This document shows, piece after piece, positions 26,519-35,554 of a DNA stretch of 64,000 nt (the first letter of the stretch is position 1; each line of letters starts with the position of its first letter). Origin of the DNA: Pseudonocardia sp. HH130630-07 (GTDB lineage Bacteria; Actinomycetota; Actinomycetes; Mycobacteriales; Pseudonocardiaceae); contig NZ_CP013854.1 in assembly GCF_001698125.1 (NCBI RefSeq), positions 5,704,001-5,768,000 of the forward strand. The letters run 5' to 3'. The translations under genes were made by a program, and so were the position numbers. The notes under the pieces are model-generated. The model saw only the letters and a list, made by a program, of their open reading frames with translations. It had not been told where the DNA came from and did no database searches.

Positions 26519-27654
26519 CCCTTCGTCTCGTCGGCGGGCGGCACCGCGCCGCCCAGCTCGCTCGTCGTGCCCGGGCCCTCGGCGGGGGTCCGGGAGAACC
26601 GGATCGGGAACCGGGCGTACCGGACCCGGCCCACCCCCGGCTGGTCGGCCGTCCGGAAGAACCCGACGTCGGCGAGGTGCGGATCGTCGAACAGGTCCGC
26701 CGGGGCCTGCATCGGCATGGCCGGGATGCCCGCGGCGACCAGCGTCCGCGTCCACTCCGCGGTGCTGCGCGTGGTCAGCACCTCGGCGAGGAACCCGTAC
26801 AGCTCGTCGACGTGCTCGGTCCGGCCCCCGATCGACCCGAACCGGGGATCGGCCGCGAGGTCCGGGCGGTCGACGATGGCGAAGAAGCGGCGCCACTGCT
26901 CGTCGGTGTAGACCGTGACGCCGAGGACGCCGTCGGCCGTGCGGTAGGGCCGCCGGTGCGCGGCCGCGGTGCGCGCGTACCCGGTGGGGCCGCGCGGCGG
27001 GTCGTGGACGTGCCCGCCCTGCTGCTCGAACAGCGTGAACGCGGCCATGCACTCGAACATCGGCACCTCGACGGCCTGGCCGCTGCCCGACCGCTCGCGC
27101 TCCAGCAGTGCGGCGAGCACGGCCGACAGCGCGAACACCCCGGTCGTCTTGTCCGCGACCGGGGTGCGGACGTAGCCGGGCTCGCCGCCGTTGGTCTGGG
27201 TCGCCGCCAGCCCGGACGCGGCCTGGATGACGTCGTCGTAGGCCGGCCGGTCCCGGTAGCGGCCCTCCTGCCCGTAGCCGCGCACCGCGCAGGTCACCAG
27301 CCGCGGGTTGCGCGCGGCGAGGGTGGCGTGCCCGATGCCCAGTGCCGCGACCGACCGCGGCGTGCGGTTGTGCACCAGCACGTCGCAGTCGTCGACGAGC
27401 TCGAGGAACCGCCGGTGGCCGTCGTCGTCCCGCAGGTCCAGCACGACACTGGCCTTGCCCCGGTTGGCGTTCATGAACACCGGTCCCAGACCCCGCCCGG
27501 TGCGGTCCCCGACCCAGCGCACGATGTCCCCGCCGGGCGGCTCGACCTTGGTCACCCCGGCCCCCATCTGCGCCATCAGCTCGGTCGCGTAGGGCACCAT
27601 GAACGTGCTGGCCAGCTCGACGACCCGCACCCCGGCCAGCGGGCCGGCGCTCAC
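26515..27654 (-). CDS. CaiB/BaiF family CoA-transferase
   Basis: The 379-residue class III CoA-transferase starts with LAGVRVVELASTFMVPYATELMAQMGAGVTKVE; family features include GDIVRW and NRGKASVVLDLRD. The catalytic Asp position falls in VADKTTGVFALSAVL. GSGQAVEVPMFE and a C-terminal DDPHLADVGFF also fit. It moves CoA between an acyl-CoA and a free carboxylic acid. GTG 27654 overlaps the C45 gene stop. Beside an acyltransferase/hydrolase it suggests that an organic acid released from the substrate is activated to its CoA ester. Confidence 0.88.
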   Translation of the reverse strand: MSAGPLAGVRVVELASTFMVPYATELMAQMGAGVTKVEPPGGDIVRWVGDRTGRGLGPVFMNANRGKASVVLDLRDDDGHRRFLELVDDCDVLVHNRTPRSVAALGIGHATLAARNPRLVTCAVRGYGQEGRYRDRPAYDDVIQAASGLAATQTNGGEPGYVRTPVADKTTGVFALSAVLAALLERERSGSGQAVEVPMFECMAAFTLFEQQGGHVHDPPRGPTGYARTAAAHRRPYRTADGVLGVTVYTDEQWRRFFAIVDRPDLAADPRFGSIGGRTEHVDELYGFLAEVLTTRSTAEWTRTLVAAGIPAMPMQAPADLFDDPHLADVGFFRTADQPGVGRVRYARFPIRFSRTPAEGPGTTSELGGAVPPADETKG

Positions 27655-28781
27655 GGCGCCGGCTCCGGGCCGGCCACGGTCACGACGCCGTCCGCGGCGA
27701 GCGCGTAGGTCGCGGTGGGGCTCTCGCAGACCGGGTGCGGGGTCACCCGCAGCGTCGCGTCGTCCAGATCCATGATCAACGAGTACGCCGAGACGACCCG
27801 GTCCGGGTACGCGACGCGCGGGTCGACGTGCCGGCAGACCCCGTCCGGGTAGCTGAAGTGGTCGCTCAGCGCCTCGTGCACCAGCGCGGGACCGACCGAG
27901 CGGCGCTCCAGCGCGTCCACCAGCAGGTGCCGGACCCGGGTGGGCCGCAGCAGGGTGAGCCGCGCCGTCGCCCGGGTGACGTCGCCGGCGGAGACCCGGC
28001 GGACCACGTCGGACTCGAAGTGGTTGGCGTGGGTGATCAGGCCGTCCCGCGGCAGCAGGTGCCCGAAGTCGTCCGGGACGATCTCGATGTCGATCGCCTC
28101 CCCGCCGCGGGCCGCCATCAGCACGTTGCCCGAGCCGACCCGCGGCGGCGCCGTCACCGCGCGGATCGCGTCGGACATCCGGCGGGACTGCAGCACCCCG
28201 CGCAGCAGGACCGCGTACGGGACGCCCGGCCCGGCCGTGTCGCGGTCGGAGACCAGCAGGTTCGCGCAGACGCCGATCCCGGCGGTGTTCAGCCCGGACT
28301 TGGCGACCTGGCCGGCCTCGGTGAGCGTGAGCACGCCGAAGCCCTCGGTGTCGGTCGTCGACAGCAGAACCGTGTTCGGGCCGACGTCGGGGTGCCAGTC
28401 CCAGTTCTGGGCCAGCAGGGTGTGCCCGGACGCGGTCCGCGACCCCAGCACGGCCAGCGACGTGCACGCGCACTCCTGGTAGCCGCTGCCGTAGAGCAGT
28501 TCGAGCTTCGCGTTGAGCGCGTACACCAGCCGGCGGTCCAGGCCGGAGCCCTCGGCGACGCCGTCGACCAGGTCCGCGGTCTCGGCGTCGTAGGCGCGGA
28601 CCTGCCCGGCGAACACCTCGCCCCAGTGCCGCAGGTCGGCGTCGGAGAGCCCCGCCCGGTCGCGCCAGATGCGGCCGTAGAACTCCAGGTTGCCCTCGAT
28701 CGCGGGGCGCGCCGCGCGGCCGTAGTCGGCGCCCATCGACGGGTACGTGCCGCGCACGCTGATCAGGCCGGGCTGGGTCAC
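27651..28781 (-). CDS. C45 family acyltransferase/hydrolase (isopenicillin N acyltransferase type)
   Basis: The 376-residue Ntn-type enzyme contains the C45 core ECACTSLAVLGSRTASGHTLLAQNWDWHPD. The Cys of CTS, near residue 106, is the expected autoproteolysis nucleophile that becomes the N-terminus of the beta subunit. LTEAGQVAKSGLNTAGIGVC and LITHANHF also match the family. C45 enzymes acylate or deacylate amines, including penicillin side chains, acyl amino acids and carcinine-type conjugates. GTG 28781 overlaps the ATPase stop. In this operon it probably splits an imported N-acyl or peptide-like compound. Confidence 0.85.
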   Translation of the reverse strand: MTQPGLISVRGTYPSMGADYGRAARPAIEGNLEFYGRIWRDRAGLSDADLRHWGEVFAGQVRAYDAETADLVDGVAEGSGLDRRLVYALNAKLELLYGSGYQECACTSLAVLGSRTASGHTLLAQNWDWHPDVGPNTVLLSTTDTEGFGVLTLTEAGQVAKSGLNTAGIGVCANLLVSDRDTAGPGVPYAVLLRGVLQSRRMSDAIRAVTAPPRVGSGNVLMAARGGEAIDIEIVPDDFGHLLPRDGLITHANHFESDVVRRVSAGDVTRATARLTLLRPTRVRHLLVDALERRSVGPALVHEALSDHFSYPDGVCRHVDPRVAYPDRVVSAYSLIMDLDDATLRVTPHPVCESPTATYALAADGVVTVAGPEPAP

Positions 28782-29569
28782 GGGGTGTCCTCCTGCGGTC
28801 GGCTCGTCGTCTCCGGGAGGAACGGCGAGGAGGCGATCAGTCGCTGCGTGTACTCGTGGGCGGGCCGGCGCAGGATCGCGTCGGCGTCACCGTGCTCCAC
28901 CACGACCCCGCCGACGAGCACGGCGACCTCGTGCGAGACGTGCCGGACGACGGCGAGGTCGTGCGAGATGAACAGGTAGCCGACCCGGTACTCCTCCTGC
29001 AGGTCCAGCAGCAGGTTGAGGATCTGGGCCTGCACGGACACGTCCAGCGCCGACGTCGGCTCGTCCAGGATCACCAGCTCCGGGTTGGTCACCAGTGCCC
29101 TGGCGATCGCGATGCGCTGGCGCTGGCCACCGGAGAACTCGTGCGGGTGGCGGCGCGCGTCGTCGGCCCCGAGCCCGACCCGCACCAGGATCGCGCGGAC
29201 CCGCTCCCGGATCTCGGCCCGGGGCCTGCGCAACGCGCGCAGCGGCTCGGCGATGCTGCGCCCGATGCGGAACCGCGGGTCCAGCGACTGGTGCGGGTCC
29301 TGGAACACCATCTGCACCCGGCCCCGCAGCGCCCGGTGCGAGCGCGGCTCCAGCGCGGTCCCGCCGAAGCGGACGGTGCCCTCCGCGGGGGTCTCCAGCC
29401 CCATCACGATCCGCGCCAGCGTGGTCTTCCCGCTCCCGGACTCGCCGACCACACCCAGCGTGCGGCCGGCCTCGACGGTGGCGGACACCCCACGGAGCAC
29501 CCGGACCGCCGACGACCCGCGGCCGTAGCGGTGCCCGACGTCCTGGACCTGCAGCAACGGCGCGGTCAT
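28778..29569 (-). CDS. Oligopeptide-type ABC transporter ATP-binding protein (DppF-like)
   Basis: The 263-residue ATPase has Walker A GESGSGKTTLARI, Q-loop MVFQDPHQSLDPRF, signature FSGGQRQRIAIA, Walker B LVILDEPTSALD and H-loop LFISHDLAVV. The C-terminal HEYTQRLIAS tail is of the OppF/DppF type. ATG 29569 overlaps the DppD-like stop (ATGA), so the ORF upstream of it is a shadow. It completes the transporter encoded by the preceding four genes. Confidence 0.9.
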   Translation of the reverse strand: MTAPLLQVQDVGHRYGRGSSAVRVLRGVSATVEAGRTLGVVGESGSGKTTLARIVMGLETPAEGTVRFGGTALEPRSHRALRGRVQMVFQDPHQSLDPRFRIGRSIAEPLRALRRPRAEIRERVRAILVRVGLGADDARRHPHEFSGGQRQRIAIARALVTNPELVILDEPTSALDVSVQAQILNLLLDLQEEYRVGYLFISHDLAVVRHVSHEVAVLVGGVVVEHGDADAILRRPAHEYTQRLIASSPFLPETTSRPQEDTP

Positions 29570-30396
29570 CGGTCCGTCCCCGCCGGTCCGCCGACCGGCA
29601 GCGGGGTGCGGGCCGGGGTGTCGGGCCGGGGCACGCTCGCCAGCAGCCAGCGCGTGTAGGGCTGCCGGGGCGCGGTGAGGACGTCGGTGGTCGCGCCGGT
29701 CTCGACGATCCGGCCGCGGTGCATGACCAGGACCCGGGTGGAGATCCGGGCGATCACGCCGAGGTCGTGCGAGACGAACAGGATGCCCATCCCGAACTCG
29801 GTGCGCAGCTCGGCGAGCAGGTCGAGGATGTCGGCCTGCACGGTGACGTCGAGCGCGGTCGTCGGCTCGTCCGCGACCAGGACGTCCGGGCGTGCGGCCA
29901 CCGCCATCGCGATCACGACGCGCTGGCGCTGGCCGCCGGAGAGCTGGTGCGGGTACTGGCGGACGCGCCGGTCCGGCTCCGGGATGCGCACCCGGTCGAG
30001 CAGCTCGACGGCGCGGGCACGCGCGGCCCGCGGGCGCAGTCCCTCGTGCCGGACCGCCTCGGCGAGCTGGGCACCGACGCTCAGGCACGGGTTCAGCGCC
30101 GACATCGGTTCCTGGAAGATCATCGCGATCCGCCGGCCGCGGATCCGGCGCAGCTCGCGCTCGCGCAGCCCGACGAGATCGTGCCCCGCCACGGCGAACC
30201 GGTCCGCGGTGGCGTCGGCGCCGTCGGGCAGCAGGCCCAGGCAGGCCAGCGCGACGCTCGTCTTCCCGCTGCCGGACTCCCCGATCAGCCCGACGACCTC
30301 CCCGGCGCCGACGGTCAGCCCGACGTCGTCGACGACCGCGCCGGCGCCGTAGCGGACCGTGAGCCCGCGGATGTCGAGTACCGGTGCCTCAGCCAC
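29566..30396 (-). CDS. Oligopeptide-type ABC transporter ATP-binding protein (DppD-like)
   Basis: The 276-residue ATPase has GESGSGKTSVALA, MIFQEPMSALNPCL, LSGGQRQRVVIAMA, VADEPTTALDVTV and FVSHDLGV. The EPMSALNP Q-loop and the TEFGMG stretch are of the DppD/OppD type. GTG 30396 overlaps the lipoprotein gene by 8 bases. It forms the nucleotide-binding pair with the next gene at the cytoplasmic face of the importer. Confidence 0.9.
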   Translation of the reverse strand: MAEAPVLDIRGLTVRYGAGAVVDDVGLTVGAGEVVGLIGESGSGKTSVALACLGLLPDGADATADRFAVAGHDLVGLRERELRRIRGRRIAMIFQEPMSALNPCLSVGAQLAEAVRHEGLRPRAARARAVELLDRVRIPEPDRRVRQYPHQLSGGQRQRVVIAMAVAARPDVLVADEPTTALDVTVQADILDLLAELRTEFGMGILFVSHDLGVIARISTRVLVMHRGRIVETGATTDVLTAPRQPYTRWLLASVPRPDTPARTPLPVGGPAGTDR

Positions 30397-31963
30397 GTGC
30401 CACCGTCGCCTCCTTGAGGTTCCTGCGCGTCACCAGCGGATCGGGTACGTAACCGCCCACCACGTCCGGGCGCCACACCTCGACCCGCTCCGGCACACAC
30501 ATCGGGACGATGATCAGCACGTTCTCCGCCACCTCCCGGTTGAGCTGGTCGAACAGCGCGCTGCGGGCGGTCTCGTCGGTCGTGGTCATGGCGGTGGCGA
30601 GCAACCGGCGGGCCCGCTCGGCGTCCGGGTTGCCGGCCCAGTGGTTGAGCGCCCCGGACTCCGCCAGGAACGAGGTGAAGTAGAACGCCGGGTCCGACCG
30701 GTAGGACCAGGGCACGGCGGCCAGGTCGGTGAACGGGGCGCCCGAGGTGAACACCGGCGACATCGCGGCCAGCGGCGTCGGCCGGAGCACCAGGTCGATC
30801 CCGGCGTCGGCGAGCTGTTGCTGCATCAGTGCGTAGACGGGCTGCTGGTTGGTCACCGAGTCGCTGAAGTAGGACAGGGCCACCGACGGCGACGGGTGCG
30901 CCGACGCGGCCAGCAGCTGCCGGGCCCGCTCGACGTCGCGACGGTGGAACGGGGTGTCCACGCTCGGGTCGGCGACGCCCGGGGTGCCCGGGGCAGAGGC
31001 GAACGACAGCGCGCCGTCGCCCTGCATCGCGACGTCGATGAGCTGGCGGCGGTCCAGCGCGCAGGACACTGCCTGCCGGACCCGGCGGTCCGCCAGCGGC
31101 CCCGAGGTCGGGTTGACGTAGACGTTGATCCCCTGGGTCGGGACGGGATCGGCCCGCCGGTAGCTCAGCGCCTCGGCCTGCACGGCGAGCTGCGCGTCGG
31201 CGAACCAGGCCATGTCCACGGTCTGCTGCTGGACCAGCGACAACCGGGTCGTCTCGTCCGGCACGACCTGCATGGCGATCCGGTCGATCCGCGGACGGCC
31301 GGTCTCCCAGTACCGCGGGTTGCGGTCGAGGTGCAGGTAGTTGCCGTCCGACCAGGTGCCGAGGGTGAAGGCCGCGGTGCCGAACGAGGTGCGCTGGCGC
31401 TGCTCGTCGGTGGCGGCGTCGTAGGCACGGGCGTTCACGACGAAGCACGCCTTCGGGTCGGCCAGGAAGTTGAGCAGCGCCGGGTTCGGGCTGCCCAGCG
31501 CGACCGTCACCGTGGTCGCGGTCGCGCGGATCGACTCGACGTCGCCGAGGTAGAGCTTCGCCTCGCTGGTGCCCCCCGCGACGGCGCGCAGGGTGTAGGC
31601 GACGTCGTCGCCGGTGAGCGGCGTGCCGTCGGCGAACCGCACCCCGGGCCGGATCCGGAAGGTGAACTCGGTGAAGTCGCGGTGGGTGAACGACGTGGCG
31701 AGACCGGGGGCGACCCGGCCGTCCGGCCCCCGGCTCAGCAGCGAGTCGTAGACCAGCGACAGCACCCGTCGCGACGGCAGGTTCGACGCCCGGAACGGGT
31801 CGACGCCACCGGCGGCCGGCTGCGCGTCGATCGCGTAGAACAGCGTCGACCCGGCGCCGGCGGGCGGTTCGCCGGCACCGGAGCACCCGGCCGCGAACCC
31901 GGCCCCGGCCAGTCCCAGGATCCCGGCCAGCACCTCGCGCCGGGACGGTCCGCTGCGGGTCAT
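30389..31963 (-). CDS. ABC transporter substrate-binding protein (SBP family 5), Tat/lipoprotein
   Basis: The 524-residue family 5 solute-binding protein begins with a twin-arginine motif (SRREVLAGI, Arg 8-9), then a hydrophobic run ending AAGC with the likely lipidated Cys at 27. This suggests Tat export of a folded lipoprotein. Body marks are RVLSLVYDSLLSRGPDG, FRIRPGVRFADGTPLTGDDV and RVRQAVSCALDRRQLID. It delivers a peptide-like ligand to the adjacent permeases. ATG 31963 overlaps the DppC stop. Confidence 0.88.
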   Translation of the reverse strand: MTRSGPSRREVLAGILGLAGAGFAAGCSGAGEPPAGAGSTLFYAIDAQPAAGGVDPFRASNLPSRRVLSLVYDSLLSRGPDGRVAPGLATSFTHRDFTEFTFRIRPGVRFADGTPLTGDDVAYTLRAVAGGTSEAKLYLGDVESIRATATTVTVALGSPNPALLNFLADPKACFVVNARAYDAATDEQRQRTSFGTAAFTLGTWSDGNYLHLDRNPRYWETGRPRIDRIAMQVVPDETTRLSLVQQQTVDMAWFADAQLAVQAEALSYRRADPVPTQGINVYVNPTSGPLADRRVRQAVSCALDRRQLIDVAMQGDGALSFASAPGTPGVADPSVDTPFHRRDVERARQLLAASAHPSPSVALSYFSDSVTNQQPVYALMQQQLADAGIDLVLRPTPLAAMSPVFTSGAPFTDLAAVPWSYRSDPAFYFTSFLAESGALNHWAGNPDAERARRLLATAMTTTDETARSALFDQLNREVAENVLIIVPMCVPERVEVWRPDVVGGYVPDPLVTRRNLKEATVARG

Positions 31964-32850
31964 CGGTTCCCCTCCCCCACCCGGGCGCCCAGCACGACGT
32001 GCCGGGACCGGCCGCCGGGGACACCGAGCACGGTCTTCGGCGACATCCGGGCGTGCAGGCCGTCGGCCAGCAGGTTCCACATGGCGGCGACCAGCAGGAT
32101 CGCGATCGCCGGTTCGACGAGCATGAACGGCTCGGTCTGCAGGAAGCGGCGCGACTCGCTGATCATCAGCCCGGCCGCGGGGTGCGGCTGGGTGACACCG
32201 AGCCCGAGGAAGTTGAGCACCGACTCCAGCAGCACCACGACCGAGGCCACCGACGCGAACTGGGCGAGCAGCGGCGTCGTGCTGTTCGGCAGGATGTGGG
32301 TCGCGGCGATCCGGGCCCGGGACACCCCGGAGATCTCCGCGGCGACGACGAAGTCCCGCGAGCGCAGCGACAGCGTGCTGCTGCGCATCACCCGGGCGAA
32401 GCCGGGGCTGAGGATCACCGCCATCGCGAACACGACGGCCGCACGGTCCTCCCCCAGGGTCACCCCCGCCATCAGCGCGGTGAGGATCGACGGGATCGCG
32501 AGCAGCAGGTCGACCAGCCGCATGATCACCGCGTCCACGACACCGCCCGCGTAGCCCGCCACGATGCCGAGCACCGACCCGATCACCGCGGCGACCAGCG
32601 CCGCCGACGCGGACGACACCAGCATCGACCCGGTGGCGATGCACAGCCGCGCGAACCGGTCGCGGCCCAGGTTGTCGGTGCCCAGCCAGTGTGCGGCCGA
32701 GGGATCGGCGAACGCGTCGTCGGAGATCCGCAGGGACGCGTCCTGGCCGAGCAGCGCGACCACGCCGGACGTCAGCCCGAGCACGAGCAGCAGCACCAGG
32801 CCGGCGAGCAGGATCGCCGGGAGCCGGCGGGAACCCACGGCCCGGCTCAT
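31960..32850 (-). CDS. Oligopeptide-type ABC transporter permease (DppC-like)
   Basis: The 296-residue permease has WLGTDNLGRDRFARL after helix 1, helices typical of the BPD_transp fold, the EAA loop AAEISGVSRARIAATHILPN and LGLGVTQPHPAAGLMISE near the end. ATG 32850 overlaps the original stop of the DppB gene (TGA 32849-32847), which indicates that the two were translationally coupled before the DppB gene gained its internal stop. Expression may therefore be reduced by the upstream nonsense codon. Confidence 0.9.
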   Translation of the reverse strand: MSRAVGSRRLPAILLAGLVLLLVLGLTSGVVALLGQDASLRISDDAFADPSAAHWLGTDNLGRDRFARLCIATGSMLVSSASAALVAAVIGSVLGIVAGYAGGVVDAVIMRLVDLLLAIPSILTALMAGVTLGEDRAAVVFAMAVILSPGFARVMRSSTLSLRSRDFVVAAEISGVSRARIAATHILPNSTTPLLAQFASVASVVVLLESVLNFLGLGVTQPHPAAGLMISESRRFLQTEPFMLVEPAIAILLVAAMWNLLADGLHARMSPKTVLGVPGGRSRHVVLGARVGEGNR

Positions 32851-33803
32851 GCCGCCACCCGCACCCTCGGGTCGATGACCGGGTAGAGCAGGTCGATCAC
32901 GAGGTTGACGACCAGTTAGACCACCCCGATGACGAGCACCGCGGCCTGGATCGTCGGGTAGTCCGAGGAGTTGACGGCCGACATCAGCATCGAGCCGATC
33001 CCGGGCAGCCCGAACACCGCCTCGATCACGATCGTGCCGCCGACCAGCGCGCCCAGCTCGATCCCGGTCACCGTCGTCACCGGGATCATGGCGTTGCGCA
33101 GCGAGTGCCGGGTGACCAGCCGCACCGAGCCGATGCCCTTCGCCCGCGCCGTGCGGGTGAAGTCCTCGCCGTAGGTGTCGAGCAGGGTGTTGCGGGTGTA
33201 GCGGCAGATGATCGCCGCCGGGCGCAGGCCGAGCAGGACGGCGGGGACGAGCAGGGTCAGCGCCTGCGTCGCCGGCTGCCCCTCGAAGAAGCCGAACCCG
33301 ACGATCGGGAGCTGCGCGCTGAAGGAGTTCAGCGCGATGAGCAGGGTGCCGAGGACGAAACCGGGCACGGCGATCGCGAAGAACCCGAGCGACTGGATCG
33401 AGACGTCCACCAGCGACCCGGCACGCCAGGACGAGACGACCCCGCCGAGCACCCCGGCCAGGACGCCGAACAGCGTCGCGACCAGGGCCAGCGTGAGGCT
33501 GACCGGGAGCCGTTCGGCCAGCATCGCGTTGATGTCGACCGGCTGGGCCATCGACCGGCCGAAGTCACCGGTCAGCAGGCGGCCGGCCCACTCCGCGTAC
33601 TGCACCGGCCACGGCTGGTCGAGACCGAGCATCGCGCGGACCTCGGCGCCCTGGGCCGGGTCCGGGTCACCGGCGCTGAAGTACTGCGCGGCCGGGTCAC
33701 CGGGGATCAACCGGACCATCAGGAACACGAGCAGCGACAGCAGGACGAGCACGAGCGCCGACGCCAGCACCCGTCCGGCCAGGAAACGCACCGTTGCGTC
33801 CAT
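32847..33803 (-). pseudogene. ABC transporter permease (DppB-like) with premature TAA stop
   Basis: The frame starts at ATG 33803 and is a normal DppB permease (FLMVRLIPGDPAAQYFS, LGLDQPWPVQY, GLPGIGSMLMSAV). It meets TAA at 32918-32916 after 295 residues. The same frame then continues LVVNLVIDLLYPVIDPRVRV for 22 codons to a TGA that overlaps the DppC start, exactly the family C-terminus including the DPR motif. One base change (for example TAC or TTC to TAA) explains it. The product lacks part of the last helix and the tail. It may be non-functional, partly functional, or a sequencing artefact. Confidence 0.8.
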
Positions 33804-34016
33804 ATATATGCCTCGCCCTCCGTATTTACAGACAAGCTAGGACGCGCGACGACGGCCGGTCAATGGGCCGATCCCGTGGCCGGCCACGAAGAACCGCATC
33901 TGCGGCTACCTGACCAAATAAACCTCGCGGTAGCGGAGTCGTGTCCGTCCTGTCACGCTCGGAAGGCAACCGGAACGGTCACGAGCGACGGGCGACCAGC
34001 GGAGGTCCGACACCCG
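33804..34016. promoter_or_regulatory. Divergent promoter region, locally AT-rich
   Basis: The region separates the minus-strand ABC operon from the aldehyde dehydrogenase. The part next to the permease start (about 33800-33840) is the most AT-rich in the window, with TATATAT next to the ATG and GTATTTACAGACAAG. It probably contains the operon promoter. GGAGG at 34001-34005 is the likely dehydrogenase ribosome site. No clear operator repeat was found. Confidence 0.4.
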
Positions 34017-35507
34017 ATGAGCATCACCAGCGACAGGACGGCGCCGATCACCGGCCTCGACTCCTTCTACATCGGCGGCGAGTGGGTCGCGCCGTCGTCC
34101 GGCGACCGGATCTCGGTCATCGAGCCGGCCACCGAGCAGGTCTACTACCAGGTCCCCGAGGCGAAGAACGCCGACGTCGACCGCGCCGTCACCGCCGCAC
34201 GGGCCGCGTTCGACAGCGGCCCGTGGCCGAGCCTGACCCACGCCCAGCGGGCCGAGTACCTGCGTGCCATCGGCGCCGCCGTGCGTGAGCGGGCCGACGA
34301 CATCACCCAGGTCTGGCCGCGCGAGTCCGGCATCCTGCACGGCGTCGCGCAGGGGATGCTCGGCGGCGTACCGGACGCGTACTCCTTCTACGCCGACCTC
34401 GCCGACACCTTCGCCTTCACCGAGGCCGCCACGCCGACGGCCGGCGGGAAGTACGGGATGATCTCGCGCGAGCCGGTCGGGGTGGTCGGCGCGATCATCC
34501 CGTGGAACGCGCCGATGACGCTGATCGCCTACAAGCTCGCCCCGGCGCTGCTCGCCGGGTGCACGGTGATCCTCAAGGCCTCGCCCGAGGCGCCCGGCGC
34601 GCCGTACATCATGGCCGAGATCGCGGAGAAGGTCGGACTGCCGGCCGGCGTGCTCAACGTGCTCACCGCGGACCGCGAGGTCTCCGAGACCCTGGTCCGC
34701 GACCCGCGCGTGGACAAGATCGCGTTCACCGGGTCCACCGCCGCCGGGCGGCGGATCGCCTCGATCCTGGGCGAGCGCATCGGCCGCTACACCCTGGAGC
34801 TGGGCGGCAAGTCGGCCGCGGTGATCCTCGACGACATGGACCTCGCCGAGGCCGCGGCCAGCCTGTCCGGCGCCGAGTGCTTCCTGTCCGGCCAGGTCTG
34901 CTCGTCGCTGACCCGCATCGTCGTCCCGCGGCGGCGGCACGACGAGCTGGCCGAGGCCCTCGGCGGCACGTTCTCCCAGGTCCGGCTCGGCGACCCGTTC
35001 GACCCGAACGCCCAGATGGGCCCGCTGGCCATGGAACGCCAGCGCGACCGGGTCGAGAGCTACATCGCCCGAGGGATCTCCGACGGCGCGACGCTGGTCA
35101 CCGGCGGCGGGCGCCCGAAGGACCTGGACCGCGGCTGGTTCGTCGAGCCGACGGTGTTCTCCAACGTCGACAACTCCTCGGCCATCGCCCAGGAGGAGAT
35201 CTTCGGGCCGGTGCTGTCGGTGATCCCGGCCGACGACGAGGAGGACGCGATCCGGATCGCCAACGACACGATCTACGGCCTCAACGCCGCGGTGTTCACC
35301 CACGACGCCGACCGGGCCCGCGCCGTGGCCGGCCGGTTGCGAGCCGGGACGGTGGGGCACAACAACTTCCGCACCGACTTCGGCATCGGGTTCGGCGGGT
35401 TCAAGCAGTCCGGCACCGGCCGCGAGGGCGGCGTCGACGGGCTGCTCCCGTACCTGGAGAACAAGACGATGATCTTCGAGGCGAAGCCGTCGGACTTCCC
35501 GGGCTGA
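34017..35507 (+). CDS. Aldehyde dehydrogenase family protein
   Basis: The 496-residue NAD(P)-dependent aldehyde dehydrogenase has IIPWNAPMTLIAYKLAPAL, the FTGSTAAGRRI nucleotide loop, the general base Glu at 261 in LELGGKS and the nucleophile Cys at 295 in SGQVCSSLTR. EEIFGPVLSVIP and the C-terminal GGFKQSGTGREGG also match. All catalytic residues are present. The position after the Glu (LGGKSA) is conventional. It is divergent from the C45/oxidase operon and could oxidise an aldehyde released by the sarcosine oxidase-like enzyme. ATG 34017 has GGAGG 11 bases upstream. Confidence 0.92.
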   Translation: MSITSDRTAPITGLDSFYIGGEWVAPSSGDRISVIEPATEQVYYQVPEAKNADVDRAVTAARAAFDSGPWPSLTHAQRAEYLRAIGAAVRERADDITQVWPRESGILHGVAQGMLGGVPDAYSFYADLADTFAFTEAATPTAGGKYGMISREPVGVVGAIIPWNAPMTLIAYKLAPALLAGCTVILKASPEAPGAPYIMAEIAEKVGLPAGVLNVLTADREVSETLVRDPRVDKIAFTGSTAAGRRIASILGERIGRYTLELGGKSAAVILDDMDLAEAAASLSGAECFLSGQVCSSLTRIVVPRRRHDELAEALGGTFSQVRLGDPFDPNAQMGPLAMERQRDRVESYIARGISDGATLVTGGGRPKDLDRGWFVEPTVFSNVDNSSAIAQEEIFGPVLSVIPADDEEDAIRIANDTIYGLNAAVFTHDADRARAVAGRLRAGTVGHNNFRTDFGIGFGGFKQSGTGREGGVDGLLPYLENKTMIFEAKPSDFPG

Positions 35508-35513
35508 GCCCGT

Positions 35514-35551
35514 CCCGTCCCGCCGGTCCGGACCCGGGCCGGCGGGACGGG
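35514..35551. terminator. Bidirectional terminator hairpin
   Basis: CCCGTCCCGCCGG (35514-35526) pairs perfectly with CCGGCGGGACGGG (35539-35551) around 12 bases. It sits between the convergent aldehyde dehydrogenase and esterase genes, directly after each stop. Confidence 0.7.
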
Positions 35552-35554
35552 CGC

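Noticed and set aside
32916..32918. Recoding of the permease stop as selenocysteine or pyrrolysine
   Set aside because: The codon is TAA, which is used for neither, and no recoding context is visible.
33795..33815. TATATAT as the core promoter of the ABC operon
   Set aside because: It touches the ATG itself, so a -10 box there would place transcription start inside the gene.
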